A DNA stretch of 51,109 bases, taken from assembly GCA_964385465.1 (NCBI GenBank), contig CAYLPJ010000049.1, positions 1-51,109 on the forward strand, read 5' to 3'. This document shows positions 17,747 to 26,058 of this stretch, piece by piece. Source of the DNA: CAYLPJ01 sp964385465. GTDB lineage: Bacteria; Planctomycetota; Phycisphaerae; SM23-33. Positions within the stretch are counted from its first letter, which is position 1, and every line of letters starts with the position of its first letter. The notes beneath the pieces are model-generated. The model was not told the DNA's origin. It ran no database searches and saw only the letters and a program-made list of their open reading frames with translations. Made by a program: the position numbers and the translations under genes.

Positions 17747-19519
17747 ATGACCCGCTCTGCGATTCGCACGTTGCTCGCCGCTGCGCTGATCTGTCTTCTC
17801 GGGGCCGGGCTGATGTTGATGCCTGTCGCCCGCCACGCCCGCGCCGACGATACCGAGGACCTCATCGGCGAGATCATCGAGGAAGGCGCCGAAGCGGCCG
17901 AGGACGTGCTCGACGAGGACGAGGACGAGGATGAAGGAGGCGCCTCGCCGCCCGCCGCCGACGGCGACCTCGATGCCGGCCCCGTCGTGGCCGTCTGCCC
18001 CGAGAAGGCCTACGCGTACGTCGTCGCCCGCGGCACGGACTACTACGCCTCCGACGACGTACCCGCGGCGCTGAAGAAGGTGCTCGACTACCATCTCCAC
18101 GAGCAGAGCAAGCCCATCGCGGACCTGGCGTTCACACCGGACGGCAAGCACTGGGTGCTCGCCTTCGAGGGCGGGGCCGTCTACAGCCCCGGTCTGCCGG
18201 ACGACGTCGCCGAGGACGTCGATCGCCTTCGCCGCGAAGGCCGGCAGATCAGCACTCTCGCCTTCAACCCCAGCCGATGGAAACGCCTGCACGGGTTCGT
18301 TCTGGTCCACGAGGACGGCGTGATCGCCGAGCACGTCATCGGGCGGATGCGCGAGAAGCTCGAGGACCTCCACGACCGCACCGCTATCCACGACGTGGCG
18401 TTCACGCCCGATGGCGGGTGGGCGATCACCTCGGCGGAGGGCTACACGACACCATATCTCCGCGGCCGTTTCCGCAAGGCACTGCGGCGGTACTACGGCC
18501 GCACGGACAACGGGCCGGTCACGGCCATCGGATTCGACCGCTGGAACTGGGACGGCGACGAGCCCGGGTGGGTGATGGCCACCGCCAAGGGCGGTTTCAC
18601 GGCCCGCAACATGGTCTGTGCCGTCGGCGAGGCCTTGGACAACAGGCTGGGCATGGACGGCAAGAACCGCAAGTGCTACCCGATGCCGAAGGTCAAGCGC
18701 GTCAAGCCTCGGCTGGAGTATGACCTCAAGCCCGTCTCCACGGGCACCGGCAGCGTGGAGCTCAAGCGGCTCTGGGTGCTCGACCGCCAGGAGGACAACG
18801 GCGACGACCCGGGCATCCTGACGATGGCCTGGCGGGGGCGGCCCGGCAAGGGCGGGCGCGTGTGGTACGCTCGCGGCGCCAGCGACATCGGGCTGGTCAG
18901 CGGGTTCGGCAAGAACGTCTGGGGCAGCGAGAACCCGTACGACGTGAAAGACGGCAAGCTGCGGATGGAGTTCGACGACCTCCAGCCGTGGGAGTTCTAC
19001 GGCGTGATGTACTCGATCGTCGAACGCGACAAGAGCGACCACAGCAAGCTGCATGACGTCATGGAAGCCGCCGCCGAGGACATCGAGGAGGAGTTCGACC
19101 GCGAGATGCGGAAGCTGTCGGCCCCCGACGAGGACGCCTCCGACGCCGAGAAGGCCCGGCTGGTGGCGAAGATGCTCGACGTCGCGTGGGGTTCGCTGGG
19201 CTACGCCGAGGGCGGGGTCGTGAAGAAGCACTTCGACGCGAAGCTCAAGAAGAAGGTCGGCGGCAGCGACATGACCACCGAGAGCAAGCTGTATCGGCAC
19301 TTCTGGAACGCCAGCGCGCCGGGTCTCTCGGCCGCCGACATCCGCAAGGCGACCAACCTCTACGCATACACCCCACCGGGGACGTACAAGCGCAAGGCGG
19401 CGTTCGGCATCTTCTCCGAGCCGGGCCGCAGCCGGGTCAAGAACAACATCTTCGGCCCCGACACGGCCCTGGACTTCGAGTACCAGTTCCTCGTCGAGAC
19501 GGACTTCACCGCCGACTGA
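17747..19519 (+). CDS. Secreted repeat protein of unknown function
   Basis: A 590-residue protein with a signal peptide (about residues 1-33, ending ARA) followed by an acidic low-complexity stretch of alternating Glu and Asp (near 52-63). Four repeats spaced about 45 residues apart start near 122, 166, 212 and 256. Each has a core like [I/V]xDLAFTPDGxWxLA (PIADLAFTPDG, QISTLAFNPS, AIHDVAFTPDG, PVTAIGFDRW), which looks like blades of a small beta-propeller separated by charged helices. A C-terminal region of about 250 residues holds a calpain/protease-like or structural fold that I do not recognise. The start is fixed by AAAGGA at 17735-17740 and the signal peptide; the longer frame from 17540 has no leader. 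Function unknown. Confidence 0.7.
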   Translation: MTRSAIRTLLAAALICLLGAGLMLMPVARHARADDTEDLIGEIIEEGAEAAEDVLDEDEDEDEGGASPPAADGDLDAGPVVAVCPEKAYAYVVARGTDYYASDDVPAALKKVLDYHLHEQSKPIADLAFTPDGKHWVLAFEGGAVYSPGLPDDVAEDVDRLRREGRQISTLAFNPSRWKRLHGFVLVHEDGVIAEHVIGRMREKLEDLHDRTAIHDVAFTPDGGWAITSAEGYTTPYLRGRFRKALRRYYGRTDNGPVTAIGFDRWNWDGDEPGWVMATAKGGFTARNMVCAVGEALDNRLGMDGKNRKCYPMPKVKRVKPRLEYDLKPVSTGTGSVELKRLWVLDRQEDNGDDPGILTMAWRGRPGKGGRVWYARGASDIGLVSGFGKNVWGSENPYDVKDGKLRMEFDDLQPWEFYGVMYSIVERDKSDHSKLHDVMEAAAEDIEEEFDREMRKLSAPDEDASDAEKARLVAKMLDVAWGSLGYAEGGVVKKHFDAKLKKKVGGSDMTTESKLYRHFWNASAPGLSAADIRKATNLYAYTPPGTYKRKAAFGIFSEPGRSRVKNNIFGPDTALDFEYQFLVETDFTAD

Positions 19520-19555
19520 CCGCCGTTGCCGCGGCGCTTTGTGCCGTCCCGGCCG

Positions 19556-20929
19556 TCAGTGCTCGGTGTACGTCGTCGGGTCGGGCACGAAGTGGGGGGG
19601 CTCGACCTGGAAGCCCGAGGGCATTCCTCCGTACTTGGAGTGGTCGATCGTGAAGTTGGAGATGTTCTCGGCGGCAACCTCGAGCGTGCTGTAGGTCAGC
19701 ACCCCGCCGCACAGCGTGCCGTTGAAGCTGTTCTCGAACTTCACGTGTCCGGCGGCGATCATGCCGTTGATCACGCCGGAGTCGTTCTCGAATTTCACAT
19801 GGAAGTCCGGCGCGAGGATGAACGAGCCGGTCATCTTACGGAGCTCGGCGAACTCGGCCGTCTTGGGCAACTCCTCGACGCCGCGGCTGACCGTGTTGAC
19901 CTCGAACTTCAACACGGTGTTCGAGGACATCGTCCCGTCCCCTGAGCTACAGATCACGCCCGTCACCTCCGTGCCCTCGGCGAAGGTGACCTTGTTCGGC
20001 TGCTCCACGAACACCACGCCCTGGAGATTCACGCCGTTCTCGAACGTGGGGTTCGTGCCGGCCTTGATGCGGACGTTCGTGAACGTCTTGGTCCCGCTGG
20101 TGTCCGTGTTGGCGTCGATGACGTTCGTGGCGTAGGCCTCGAAGGCCGACGCGTCCACTTCGGGGAAGTCCGGCTCGCCCTCGCCGATGTGCACGTGGTC
20201 CCACACGGCCGAGTCGCCCATGTTCGTCCCCGCGATGGTCCCCGTGCCGCTGATGGTCACGGTCGCATTGGGATCGGTGGCGTAGACGTCCCCGTCGAGG
20301 GTCAGGGCGTCCTCGAGGCGGAACGCCGTGCCGGACGCCGTGGACAGCAGGCGGGCCTCGGTGGGGTCGTTGGCGCCGTGGACGGACACGGCGTTCTGAA
20401 AGGTTATCGGGCCCTTGGAGCTGATGCCGAAGCCGAAGACCGGATGCCCGCCGACCAGCGTGAAGTCCATCTGGTGGCTGCGCGTCACCGGCCCGCAATG
20501 CCCGGTCGCCAGCACGCACAGCGTCCGGGGCCCGCCCATCCACAGCGTCGCCGAGAAGGACCGGTCCGGCTCGCCCATGACCTGCTGAGGCACCCGGATC
20601 GTCGTGCCGTCGAAGGACACCGGCTCCCGGAGGGCTTGGGATTCGGACAGGCGCATCGAGAGGTACGTCGTGAGGGCCTGCATTGTCTCCGCCGGCTCGA
20701 CGGTGATCGGCAGGTCGGCGCCCGGGAGGAGATGGCACATGTAAACCAGGCCGCTCTCGGCCTGGAGGCGGGCGGCGTCGACCCGTTGGAAGTTGCGGCT
20801 CTGGAGAAGAGACGACCGTGCCGCCCAGCAGACGGCCACGCCCAACGTGACCACCACGATGGTCAGCGCAAGCGAGGCCACCAGGGCGATCCCCCGGCGG
20901 TCCCGGCTACGGTGGGGATGTGTCTTCAT
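19556..20929 (-). CDS. PilX-like type IV pilus/secretion-associated envelope protein
   Basis: A 457-residue protein. The N-terminus RRGIALVASLALTIVVV followed by a Gln/Ala-rich amphipathic helix (QSRNFQRVDAARLQAESG) resembles the PilX_N region of minor pilin-assembly proteins, with one membrane anchor near residues 14-36. The long C-terminal part is rich in Thr, Gly and Asn with repeated KFEN, FENG and FQNA units (VKFENDSG, VKFENSFN, PTFENGV). These suggest a beta-helix or bactofilin-like surface. No other pilus gene is nearby. The start is the ATG at 20929; an upstream ATG at 20944 has a poorer context. It is transcribed divergently from the ArsR gene, with 124 bases between. Confidence 0.65.
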   Translation of the reverse strand: MKTHPHRSRDRRGIALVASLALTIVVVTLGVAVCWAARSSLLQSRNFQRVDAARLQAESGLVYMCHLLPGADLPITVEPAETMQALTTYLSMRLSESQALREPVSFDGTTIRVPQQVMGEPDRSFSATLWMGGPRTLCVLATGHCGPVTRSHQMDFTLVGGHPVFGFGISSKGPITFQNAVSVHGANDPTEARLLSTASGTAFRLEDALTLDGDVYATDPNATVTISGTGTIAGTNMGDSAVWDHVHIGEGEPDFPEVDASAFEAYATNVIDANTDTSGTKTFTNVRIKAGTNPTFENGVNLQGVVFVEQPNKVTFAEGTEVTGVICSSGDGTMSSNTVLKFEVNTVSRGVEELPKTAEFAELRKMTGSFILAPDFHVKFENDSGVINGMIAAGHVKFENSFNGTLCGGVLTYSTLEVAAENISNFTIDHSKYGGMPSGFQVEPPHFVPDPTTYTEH

Positions 20930-21013
20930 TGGTCCTGCTCTCACTCCTCCTCCTATGGAAGCCTACGATCCCCCGGCGGTCCTCGCCGCGCGTGCACGGC
21001 GGAGAGTTTCGGG

Positions 21014-21050
21014 TTGGCGCGGACGGTCGAATAGTGTATTAGTAATCACT
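21014..21050 (+). promoter_or_regulatory. Promoter and probable ArsR operator
   Basis: TTGGCG (21014-21019), a 17-base spacer and TATTAG (21037-21042) form a plausible promoter. The -10 lies inside an inverted repeat at 21033-21050 (AGTGTATTA, G, TAATCACT; arms of 8 bp with one bulged T), the usual place for an ArsR-type operator. The start codon at 21054 would be only about 5 bases from the transcription start, and no ribosome site is visible. Confidence 0.5.
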
Positions 21051-21053
21051 GAA

Positions 21054-21413
21054 ATGACTGAGCCCAAGGAACTCGCCCGGATCCTGAAGGTGCTCTGCGT
21101 GCCGACGCGGGTGCAGATCGTCCAACTGCTCAAGGGAAGATCGCTGTGCGTCGGGGCGCTCGCCGATCGGCTGGACGTCACCCAGGGCGCCGTCTCCCAG
21201 CACCTCCGCGTCATGCGGGACGCCGGGCTCGTCCTCGACGACAAACGCGGGTACTTCGTCCATTACCGTCTCAACGAGGCCACGCTTGCGGCGTGGCGGG
21301 AGAAGATCGATCACCTGCTGGACCCCGCCCGCGGGGCCGGCACAGACACCAAGGGAGCAACGCGATGTGCTGCAATGACGGCCAGAAAGGCTGCCGCAAG
21401 CCGGAGAACCTGA
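21054..21413 (+). CDS. ArsR/SmtB-family transcriptional regulator
   Basis: A 119-residue winged-helix repressor. The order LKVLCVPTRVQIVQLLKG, then LADRLDVTQGAVSQHLRVM (recognition helix at about 42-56), and AGLVLDDKRGYFVHYRLN (wing) is typical. Family members release DNA on binding metals or thiols. Cys15 and Cys32 (in LCVGAL, where classical ArsR has ELCVCDL) are candidate ligands, but the full CVC motif is absent. The last about 28 residues are low-complexity and overlap, in another frame, the start of the Cys-rich peptide gene. It most likely represses itself and the two downstream genes. The start at 21054 is chosen from the domain boundary and promoter; the longer frame from 20793 runs into the divergent gene. 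Confidence 0.85.
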   Translation: MTEPKELARILKVLCVPTRVQIVQLLKGRSLCVGALADRLDVTQGAVSQHLRVMRDAGLVLDDKRGYFVHYRLNEATLAAWREKIDHLLDPARGAGTDTKGATRCAAMTARKAAASRRT

Positions 21414-21604
21414 CGGACAAGCCGCAGGACTGCTCGCCGGAGCAGATCCGCCAGTGCCACGGCGACGCCGCCCACCCCTGCACCGAACCCGCCGGCTGCG
21501 AGCACCCCGACCGCCTCGGCGACCGCGCCCCCGGCGATTGCTCGCCCGAACAGGTCCGCCAATGTCACGGCGAGGGCAAGGGGCACCCGTGCGGAAACCC
21601 GTAG
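21365..21604 (+). CDS. Small cysteine-rich probable metal-binding protein with duplicated motif
   Basis: A 79-residue protein with 10 Cys (2, 3, 10, 23, 31, 39, 45, 59, 67, 76) and 5 His. A unit of the form DCSPEQ[IV]RQCHG followed 4-5 residues later by HPC occurs twice (residues 22-39 and 58-76). No signal peptide or membrane segment is seen, so it is cytoplasmic. The start at 21365 has AGGGAG 7 bases upstream. The first 49 bases overlap arsR in a different frame, and its tail overlaps the DUF4838 gene. I recall similar small proteins next to arsR genes in anaerobes but cannot name a family. Metal or thiol buffering, or regulation of ArsR, is inferred from composition and context. Confidence 0.75.
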   Translation: MCCNDGQKGCRKPENLTDKPQDCSPEQIRQCHGDAAHPCTEPAGCEHPDRLGDRAPGDCSPEQVRQCHGEGKGHPCGNP

Positions 21605-24117
21605 CCTCGCGTCGTCTGCGCTCGGGAACCGGCGCCACGGCGACCCTGCTGGTGGCCGCTGCGAGCGTGCTGTTGGCGCATGCCTCGCGGTCGGCCGCGG
21701 AGGGTGCCGCCGAGATGGTGCTGGCCGGCGACGGGGGGGCGCGGGTGGGGATCGTTCTGTCGGAGCGGGCCGGCTCGGAGACGGCCGCGGCGGCAGAAGA
21801 TCTCTCCCGCTGCCTGGAGGCCATGACCGGCGCGGCGTTCGGAACCCGCCGCGTGCGGCCCGGCGCAGCGCCGGAGGCGGGGCTCGTGCTGGGCACCCTC
21901 GCCGACTTCCCCGACCCGGCTCTGGCCCAACCGCTTGCCGTTCGTCCCGATCGCGACGGGGCGGAGGCCTACGCCATTCGCACCGAACCGGGACGCGTGC
22001 GGCTGATCGGGGCGACCGACCTCGGCGCGTCCCACGCCGCCTATCGCCTGCTGGAATACCTCGGCTGCCGGTGGCTGTTTCCCGCGGCCGAGTGGGAGGT
22101 GATCCCGTCGCGCCCGACGGTCGCGGTCTCGCTGAACGTGACCGAGCGCCCGGCATTCCTGTCCCGCCGCATCTGGTGGGGGTACGGCTTCTTCGACCGC
22201 CGCTGCCGGCAAGACTACCGCACGTGGGCCCGGCGCAACCGCATGGCCCAGTCGAGGCGGGTTCATTGCGGGCACGCCTGGCAGGCGATCATCCGCCGCA
22301 ACCGCGAGGCCTTCGACAAGCACCCCGAGTACCTCGCCCTCGTCGACGGGCAGCGCCGCGGGCCGCAGATGTGCGTCGCCAACCCCGCCGTGCGTAAGCT
22401 TGCCGTGCGGTACGCGCTCGACGCTTTCGCGGCGGACCCGAATCGCCACATGGTCTCCATGGAGACCTCTGACGGCAGCGACCACTGCCAGTGCACCGCC
22501 TGCCGCAAGCTCGGCGGCATCTCCGACCGGGCGTTCGGCCTGGCCAATGAAGCCGCCCGTGCCGTGGCCGAGAAACACCCGGGCAAGATGATCGGCATGC
22601 TGGCCTACAACGATCACTGCGAGCCGCCGTCCTTCCCGCTGGAGGACAACGTCTACGTGCAGTCCACCGCCGGGTTCATCCGCGGCCCGCACACCCACGA
22701 AGAGCTCATGGAGCTCTGGCCGAAGGTCTGCCGGGACCTCGGCTTCTACGAGTATTTCTCCGTGTGGCTGTGGGATTTCGACATGCCCCCCGGCGGCCGG
22801 GGGGCGGACGTCGGCTACATCGCACGCCGCATCCGCCGCTACGCCGCCCTGGGCGCCACCAGCCTCCACTGCGAGAGCGGCAACAACTGGGGGCTGCACG
22901 GGCGCGGGTACGTGCTGGCCAACCGGCTGATGTGGGAGCCGGACGCCGACGCCAACGCCATCCTCGACGACTTCTACGTCAGGGCGTTCGGCCCCGCGGC
23001 CGGGGCGATGCGGCGATACTACGAGCGGCTCGACCCGGGGCGCGGGGCGCTGGTCAGCGAGCACCTGCTTGGGCTGGCCCTGCGCGACCTGCGGACGGCC
23101 TCGCGGCAGGCGGCCGGGAGGGAGGACGTCCTGGCCCGCCTGGGGCACCTCAAGCAGTACCTCCACTACGTGCGGCTGCGTTGGGAGCACGACCGCGCCG
23201 ATGGCGACGCTGCCCGCCGCGCGGCCGCCCGGGCGGTGTTCGAGCACTGCTACCGGACGCGGTACAGCTACATGAACCACTGGCAGGCCATGCGGCTGGC
23301 GTGGGTCCGCAAGGAGTACTCCGACTGGTACAAGGACCGCCCGTGGAAGGACCTCGCACCGCCTGGGCGGGAGGAGACCGAGCGACAGTTCCGCGAGGAC
23401 ATCGAGCGCTTCCAGCCGGTGGAGATCGTCCGCCGCGCGTTCCCTGACACGCTCGTACCCGCCGGTCTGCCCTGCGAGAAGCCCGCCGCCCTCAAGCAGA
23501 AGTTCCAGCGCCCCGGGCGTTACGCCTGCTTCAGCCGCGAAGGCGAGCCCATCAAGGTGACCGTCACCACCGGCGTGATCGCGTGGTATCGGGACTTCCC
23601 CCCGGCCGCGTGGCGTGTGACCGACGCGAGCGGTCACCAGCTCGCCGCCGGGCGGCTGCCGCAGGACGGCAAGGCCCACCCGCTGAAGGTGGACGTCCCC
23701 GCCGCCGGGCTGTACTGGCTGGACTTCGACGACCAGCGGGCCGGGTGGGCCATCGAGGCCGACGCCGGCCGGGCCGTCTGCCTGGCCCTGCGCCGGGACG
23801 GCTACGCCAATCACCTCGGCTCGATGCGGCGGGTGTGGTTCTTCGTCCCGGCGGGGACGAAGCAGGTGCAGTACTACTGGCGCGGCCGCCCTCACGAGGT
23901 GCACGGCCCCGAGGGCGAGGCGGTCGCCAAGGTGACCGGACGGGGCACGATCGCTCGCATCGACGTCCCCGCCGGCGCCGCCGGCCGGGCGTGGTCCTTC
24001 CCCCGCCTGCCCGGTGGCCGCCTGTTCTTCCTCAACTGCCCCAACGTCCTCGCGCCCTCCCCGGACGCCTTGCTCATCCCCCGCGAGCTGGCCGGGGCGG
24101 GGGGAGAGCAGCCCTGA
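21589..24117 (+). CDS. Secreted DUF4838-domain, glycoside-hydrolase-like protein
   Basis: A protein of about 842 residues with a signal peptide (basic start, then LLVAAASVLLAHA). The N-terminal about 130 residues resemble the alpha-glucuronidase/GH20-type accessory domain (AAEDLSRCLEAMTGA, GATDLGASHAAYRLLEYLGCRWLFP). The central DUF4838 domain contains CVANPAVRKLAVRY, METSDGSDHCQCTACRKLGG, MIGMLAYNDHCEPP and LHCESGNNWG. The C-terminus is beta-rich. The family is presumed to act on uronic-acid-containing or other complex glycans, but chemistry is not established. GTG at 21589 is preferred because AAGGGG lies 6 bases upstream; ATG at 21562 is the alternative. Both overlap the Cys-rich gene. Confidence 0.75.
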   Translation: MRKPVASRRLRSGTGATATLLVAAASVLLAHASRSAAEGAAEMVLAGDGGARVGIVLSERAGSETAAAAEDLSRCLEAMTGAAFGTRRVRPGAAPEAGLVLGTLADFPDPALAQPLAVRPDRDGAEAYAIRTEPGRVRLIGATDLGASHAAYRLLEYLGCRWLFPAAEWEVIPSRPTVAVSLNVTERPAFLSRRIWWGYGFFDRRCRQDYRTWARRNRMAQSRRVHCGHAWQAIIRRNREAFDKHPEYLALVDGQRRGPQMCVANPAVRKLAVRYALDAFAADPNRHMVSMETSDGSDHCQCTACRKLGGISDRAFGLANEAARAVAEKHPGKMIGMLAYNDHCEPPSFPLEDNVYVQSTAGFIRGPHTHEELMELWPKVCRDLGFYEYFSVWLWDFDMPPGGRGADVGYIARRIRRYAALGATSLHCESGNNWGLHGRGYVLANRLMWEPDADANAILDDFYVRAFGPAAGAMRRYYERLDPGRGALVSEHLLGLALRDLRTASRQAAGREDVLARLGHLKQYLHYVRLRWEHDRADGDAARRAAARAVFEHCYRTRYSYMNHWQAMRLAWVRKEYSDWYKDRPWKDLAPPGREETERQFREDIERFQPVEIVRRAFPDTLVPAGLPCEKPAALKQKFQRPGRYACFSREGEPIKVTVTTGVIAWYRDFPPAAWRVTDASGHQLAAGRLPQDGKAHPLKVDVPAAGLYWLDFDDQRAGWAIEADAGRAVCLALRRDGYANHLGSMRRVWFFVPAGTKQVQYYWRGRPHEVHGPEGEAVAKVTGRGTIARIDVPAGAAGRAWSFPRLPGGRLFFLNCPNVLAPSPDALLIPRELAGAGGEQP

Positions 24118-24150
24118 CGAAATCCTCCCGTCCGAACGGGGATTCCATTG

Positions 24151-24205
24151 TTGACGCGGACGGGTGCGGCGGATAGATGTTCTACGCAACTAGTTGTGGA
24201 GAACA
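24151..24205 (+). promoter_or_regulatory. Promoter and palindromic PadR operator
   Basis: TTGACG (24151-24156), a 17-base spacer and TAGATG (24174-24179) form a good sigma-70 promoter. A 28-bp near-perfect palindrome at 24178-24205 (arms TGTTCTACGCAACT and AGTTGTGGAGAACA, 12 of 14 positions paired) covers the end of the -10 and the transcription start. This is the expected site of an autorepressor, and the only regulator nearby is the PadR protein it controls. Confidence 0.7.
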
Positions 24206-24209
24206 TCGA

Positions 24210-24581
24210 ATGGCCAGTGCGAGTGAGAAATCGTGTCCCTGCACCGGGCGGTCGCTGCCGCGGCTGTTGCGGCCGGGGGTGATGGCGTTCCTGGCGCGGG
24301 GGGAGGCGCACGGGTATCAGATCGCCCGACACCTGGCGGAGATGCGCATGTTCGCCGGGCGCGAGCCGGACCATCCGGGGATCTATCGCACGCTGAAGGA
24401 GATGGCCGAAGAGGGGCTGGTGACGGCCTCCTGGGAGACCGGCGACACCGGTCCTGCCAGGCGCGTGTTTGCCCTCACCGAAGCCGGCCGGGACTGCCTG
24501 GCCACCTGGCGAAAGACGCTCGCCGACTACCGGGACGCTGTGGACGAGCTGCTCGATGTGCTCGACGACGCCCGCTCCTGA
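24210..24581 (+). CDS. PadR-family transcriptional regulator
   Basis: A 123-residue winged-helix protein of the PadR family: VMAFLARGEAHGYQIARHL, HPGIYRTLKEMAEEGLVTASWE and a wing ARRVFALTEAGRDCL, then a short C-terminal dimerisation helix. The N-terminus carries Cys9-Pro-Cys11 before the helix-turn-helix, a possible metal, cluster or redox switch; this is inference. The start at 24210 is set by GGAG 8 bases upstream. An earlier in-frame ATG at 24177 falls inside the promoter and operator and is unlikely. It is followed 27 bases later by a radical SAM gene, so the pair forms an operon under the palindromic operator just upstream. Confidence 0.85.
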   Translation: MASASEKSCPCTGRSLPRLLRPGVMAFLARGEAHGYQIARHLAEMRMFAGREPDHPGIYRTLKEMAEEGLVTASWETGDTGPARRVFALTEAGRDCLATWRKTLADYRDAVDELLDVLDDARS

Positions 24582-24608
24582 CCCCGAGCTCCTTCCGGAG
24601 ACCCCCCG

Positions 24609-25712
24609 ATGACAGAGGAACGGATGAACGGTAAGCTGATCCCGCCGCGGCTGGGGGGCATTCTCTTGGCCGCGAAGGCCGGGGCGGCCCCGACCCGCAG
24701 CGACTGCGAGTACATGCTCGACTTCCCAGCCGATTCCCTGGAAGCCGGCGTGATCCGCGCCGTCGCCGCGGCGGTGTCCCGCCGGCGGTTCGGCGGCGAG
24801 GCGCTGCTGCTGGGGCAGATCGGCGTGGACATGGCCCCCTGCGACGGCGGCTGCGCGTTCTGCGTCTTTGCCCGACCGCACACGACGGTGCAGGCCTCGA
24901 CGCTGTCGGCTGACGAGACGGCCGCGAGGGCGGCGGCGTTCGCCCGCGGCGGGGCGGCGGGCGTGTTCATCATGACGATGCACCGCTTCGGGTTCGATTG
25001 GTTCGCCGACCTGATCGCTCGCGTCCGTTCGGTGCTGCCGCCGGAGACGACGCTGCTCGCAAACGTCGGCGACGTTTCGCTTTCGCAGCTCGCGGCCTTG
25101 AAGGACGCGGGCATGACCGGGGCCTACCACGTTGTCCGCCTCGGGGAGGGGCGCGATACCTGCCTGGACCCCGCCGACCGCGTCGCCACCATCGAGCGCA
25201 TCGGCAAGGCGGGCCTGGACTGGTACAACTCCTGCGAGCCGATCGGCCCCGAGCACACGTCGGCCGAACTCGTCGAGCAGATCTTCGGCGGCCTGGAGCT
25301 CGACCCCTGCCAGCACGCGGCCATGCGGCGGTTCCCGGTGCCCGGTTCCCCGCTGGCGGCGCACGGGCGGCTCCCGCTGTCGCGGCTGGCGCAGATCGTG
25401 GCGGTGATCGCGCTGGCGTCGCTGGAGACCGAGAGCGTCCGCAGCATCGCCGTGCACGAGACGAACCTGCTGGGCCTGATGAGCGGGGCGAATGCCCTGT
25501 ACCCCGAGGCCGGGGAGCCGCAGGACGCGCGTGGCGTCGGCGGCGACGGCGAGGGCTTCAGCTCCGCCCTGTGGCGGCAAAGCAGCGAGATCACCACCGC
25601 CGACTGCCGCCGTATGCTCGTCGACGCCGGCTTTTCCGCGCTGCTCCGCGCCGATGGCACGACGGTCCCGCTGGCGACCGATCCCGCCGCCGAAGCCGGC
25701 GCACCGGTCTGA
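24609..25712 (+). CDS. BioB-like radical SAM protein
   Basis: A 367-residue radical SAM enzyme. The cluster motif CDGGCAFC (Cys78, Cys82, Cys85, CX3CX2C) is preceded by LLLGQIGVDMAP, as in biotin-synthase-like proteins. Further conserved-looking elements are GVFIMTMHRF, LLANVGDVS, GAYHVVRLGEGRD and GLDWYNSCEPIGPEHT, the last typical of the BioB/HydE-like barrel. Radical SAM enzymes cleave S-adenosylmethionine with a 4Fe-4S cluster to start radical chemistry in the cytoplasm. The substrate is unknown, and no biotin genes are present. The start at 24609 has CCGGAG 8 bases upstream; the ATG at 24624 is also possible. It is co-transcribed with the PadR regulator. Confidence 0.8.
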   Translation: MTEERMNGKLIPPRLGGILLAAKAGAAPTRSDCEYMLDFPADSLEAGVIRAVAAAVSRRRFGGEALLLGQIGVDMAPCDGGCAFCVFARPHTTVQASTLSADETAARAAAFARGGAAGVFIMTMHRFGFDWFADLIARVRSVLPPETTLLANVGDVSLSQLAALKDAGMTGAYHVVRLGEGRDTCLDPADRVATIERIGKAGLDWYNSCEPIGPEHTSAELVEQIFGGLELDPCQHAAMRRFPVPGSPLAAHGRLPLSRLAQIVAVIALASLETESVRSIAVHETNLLGLMSGANALYPEAGEPQDARGVGGDGEGFSSALWRQSSEITTADCRRMLVDAGFSALLRADGTTVPLATDPAAEAGAPV

Positions 25713-26058
25713 GCTACCCTACGGAACGGTCCGCCGGTCGCGGAAGCCGGCGGTCCAGAGCTCCCAGCCCTTCAGCCCGGTGCGGCAGCGGTTGGGCAGC
25801 CTCTATTCGTCGCGTGTGATGGCGCCGCCATGCTTCGGGGCCTGCCGGAACGACTGTCAGAACCAGCGCGTGTTGCTGGGGGGCGCCGGGAGGCACGGCC
25901 TGGATGAGTAAGCGAGCGGCCTCCCCGGGCGGCTGGTTCGTGTTCGGGGCCCCGGCGGGGCGGCATTGTGCTCGTTATCGGGGTTTTGCCGGGAAGATTC
26001 CGGAGCCGGCCGCCGGTCGGAGCCTGCGGCCGGCGGGTGAGCATGGTACGATGCATCC
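25713..26058. other. Gene-free stretch between two radical SAM genes, with two hairpins
   Basis: These 346 bases hold no convincing coding region; weak frames on both strands look random. Near the left end is a hairpin (25728-25737 with 25747-25756, 10 bp with one mismatch), a plausible terminator for the PadR operon without a U tract. A perfect 9-bp inverted repeat (26005-26013 with 26026-26034, GCCGGCCGC/GCGGCCGGC) lies just upstream of the next gene. Confidence 0.5.
25728..25756 (+). terminator. Hairpin after the PadR/radical SAM operon
   Basis: The arms GGTCCGCCGG and CCGGCGGTCC pair over 10 bp with one T-T mismatch around a 9-nt loop, 15 bases past the stop codon. No U tract follows. 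Confidence 0.4.

Noticed and set aside
25714..26058. Weak frames in the gap between the radical SAM genes
   Set aside because: No ribosome site, no recognisable motif and biased composition. I regard it as non-coding.
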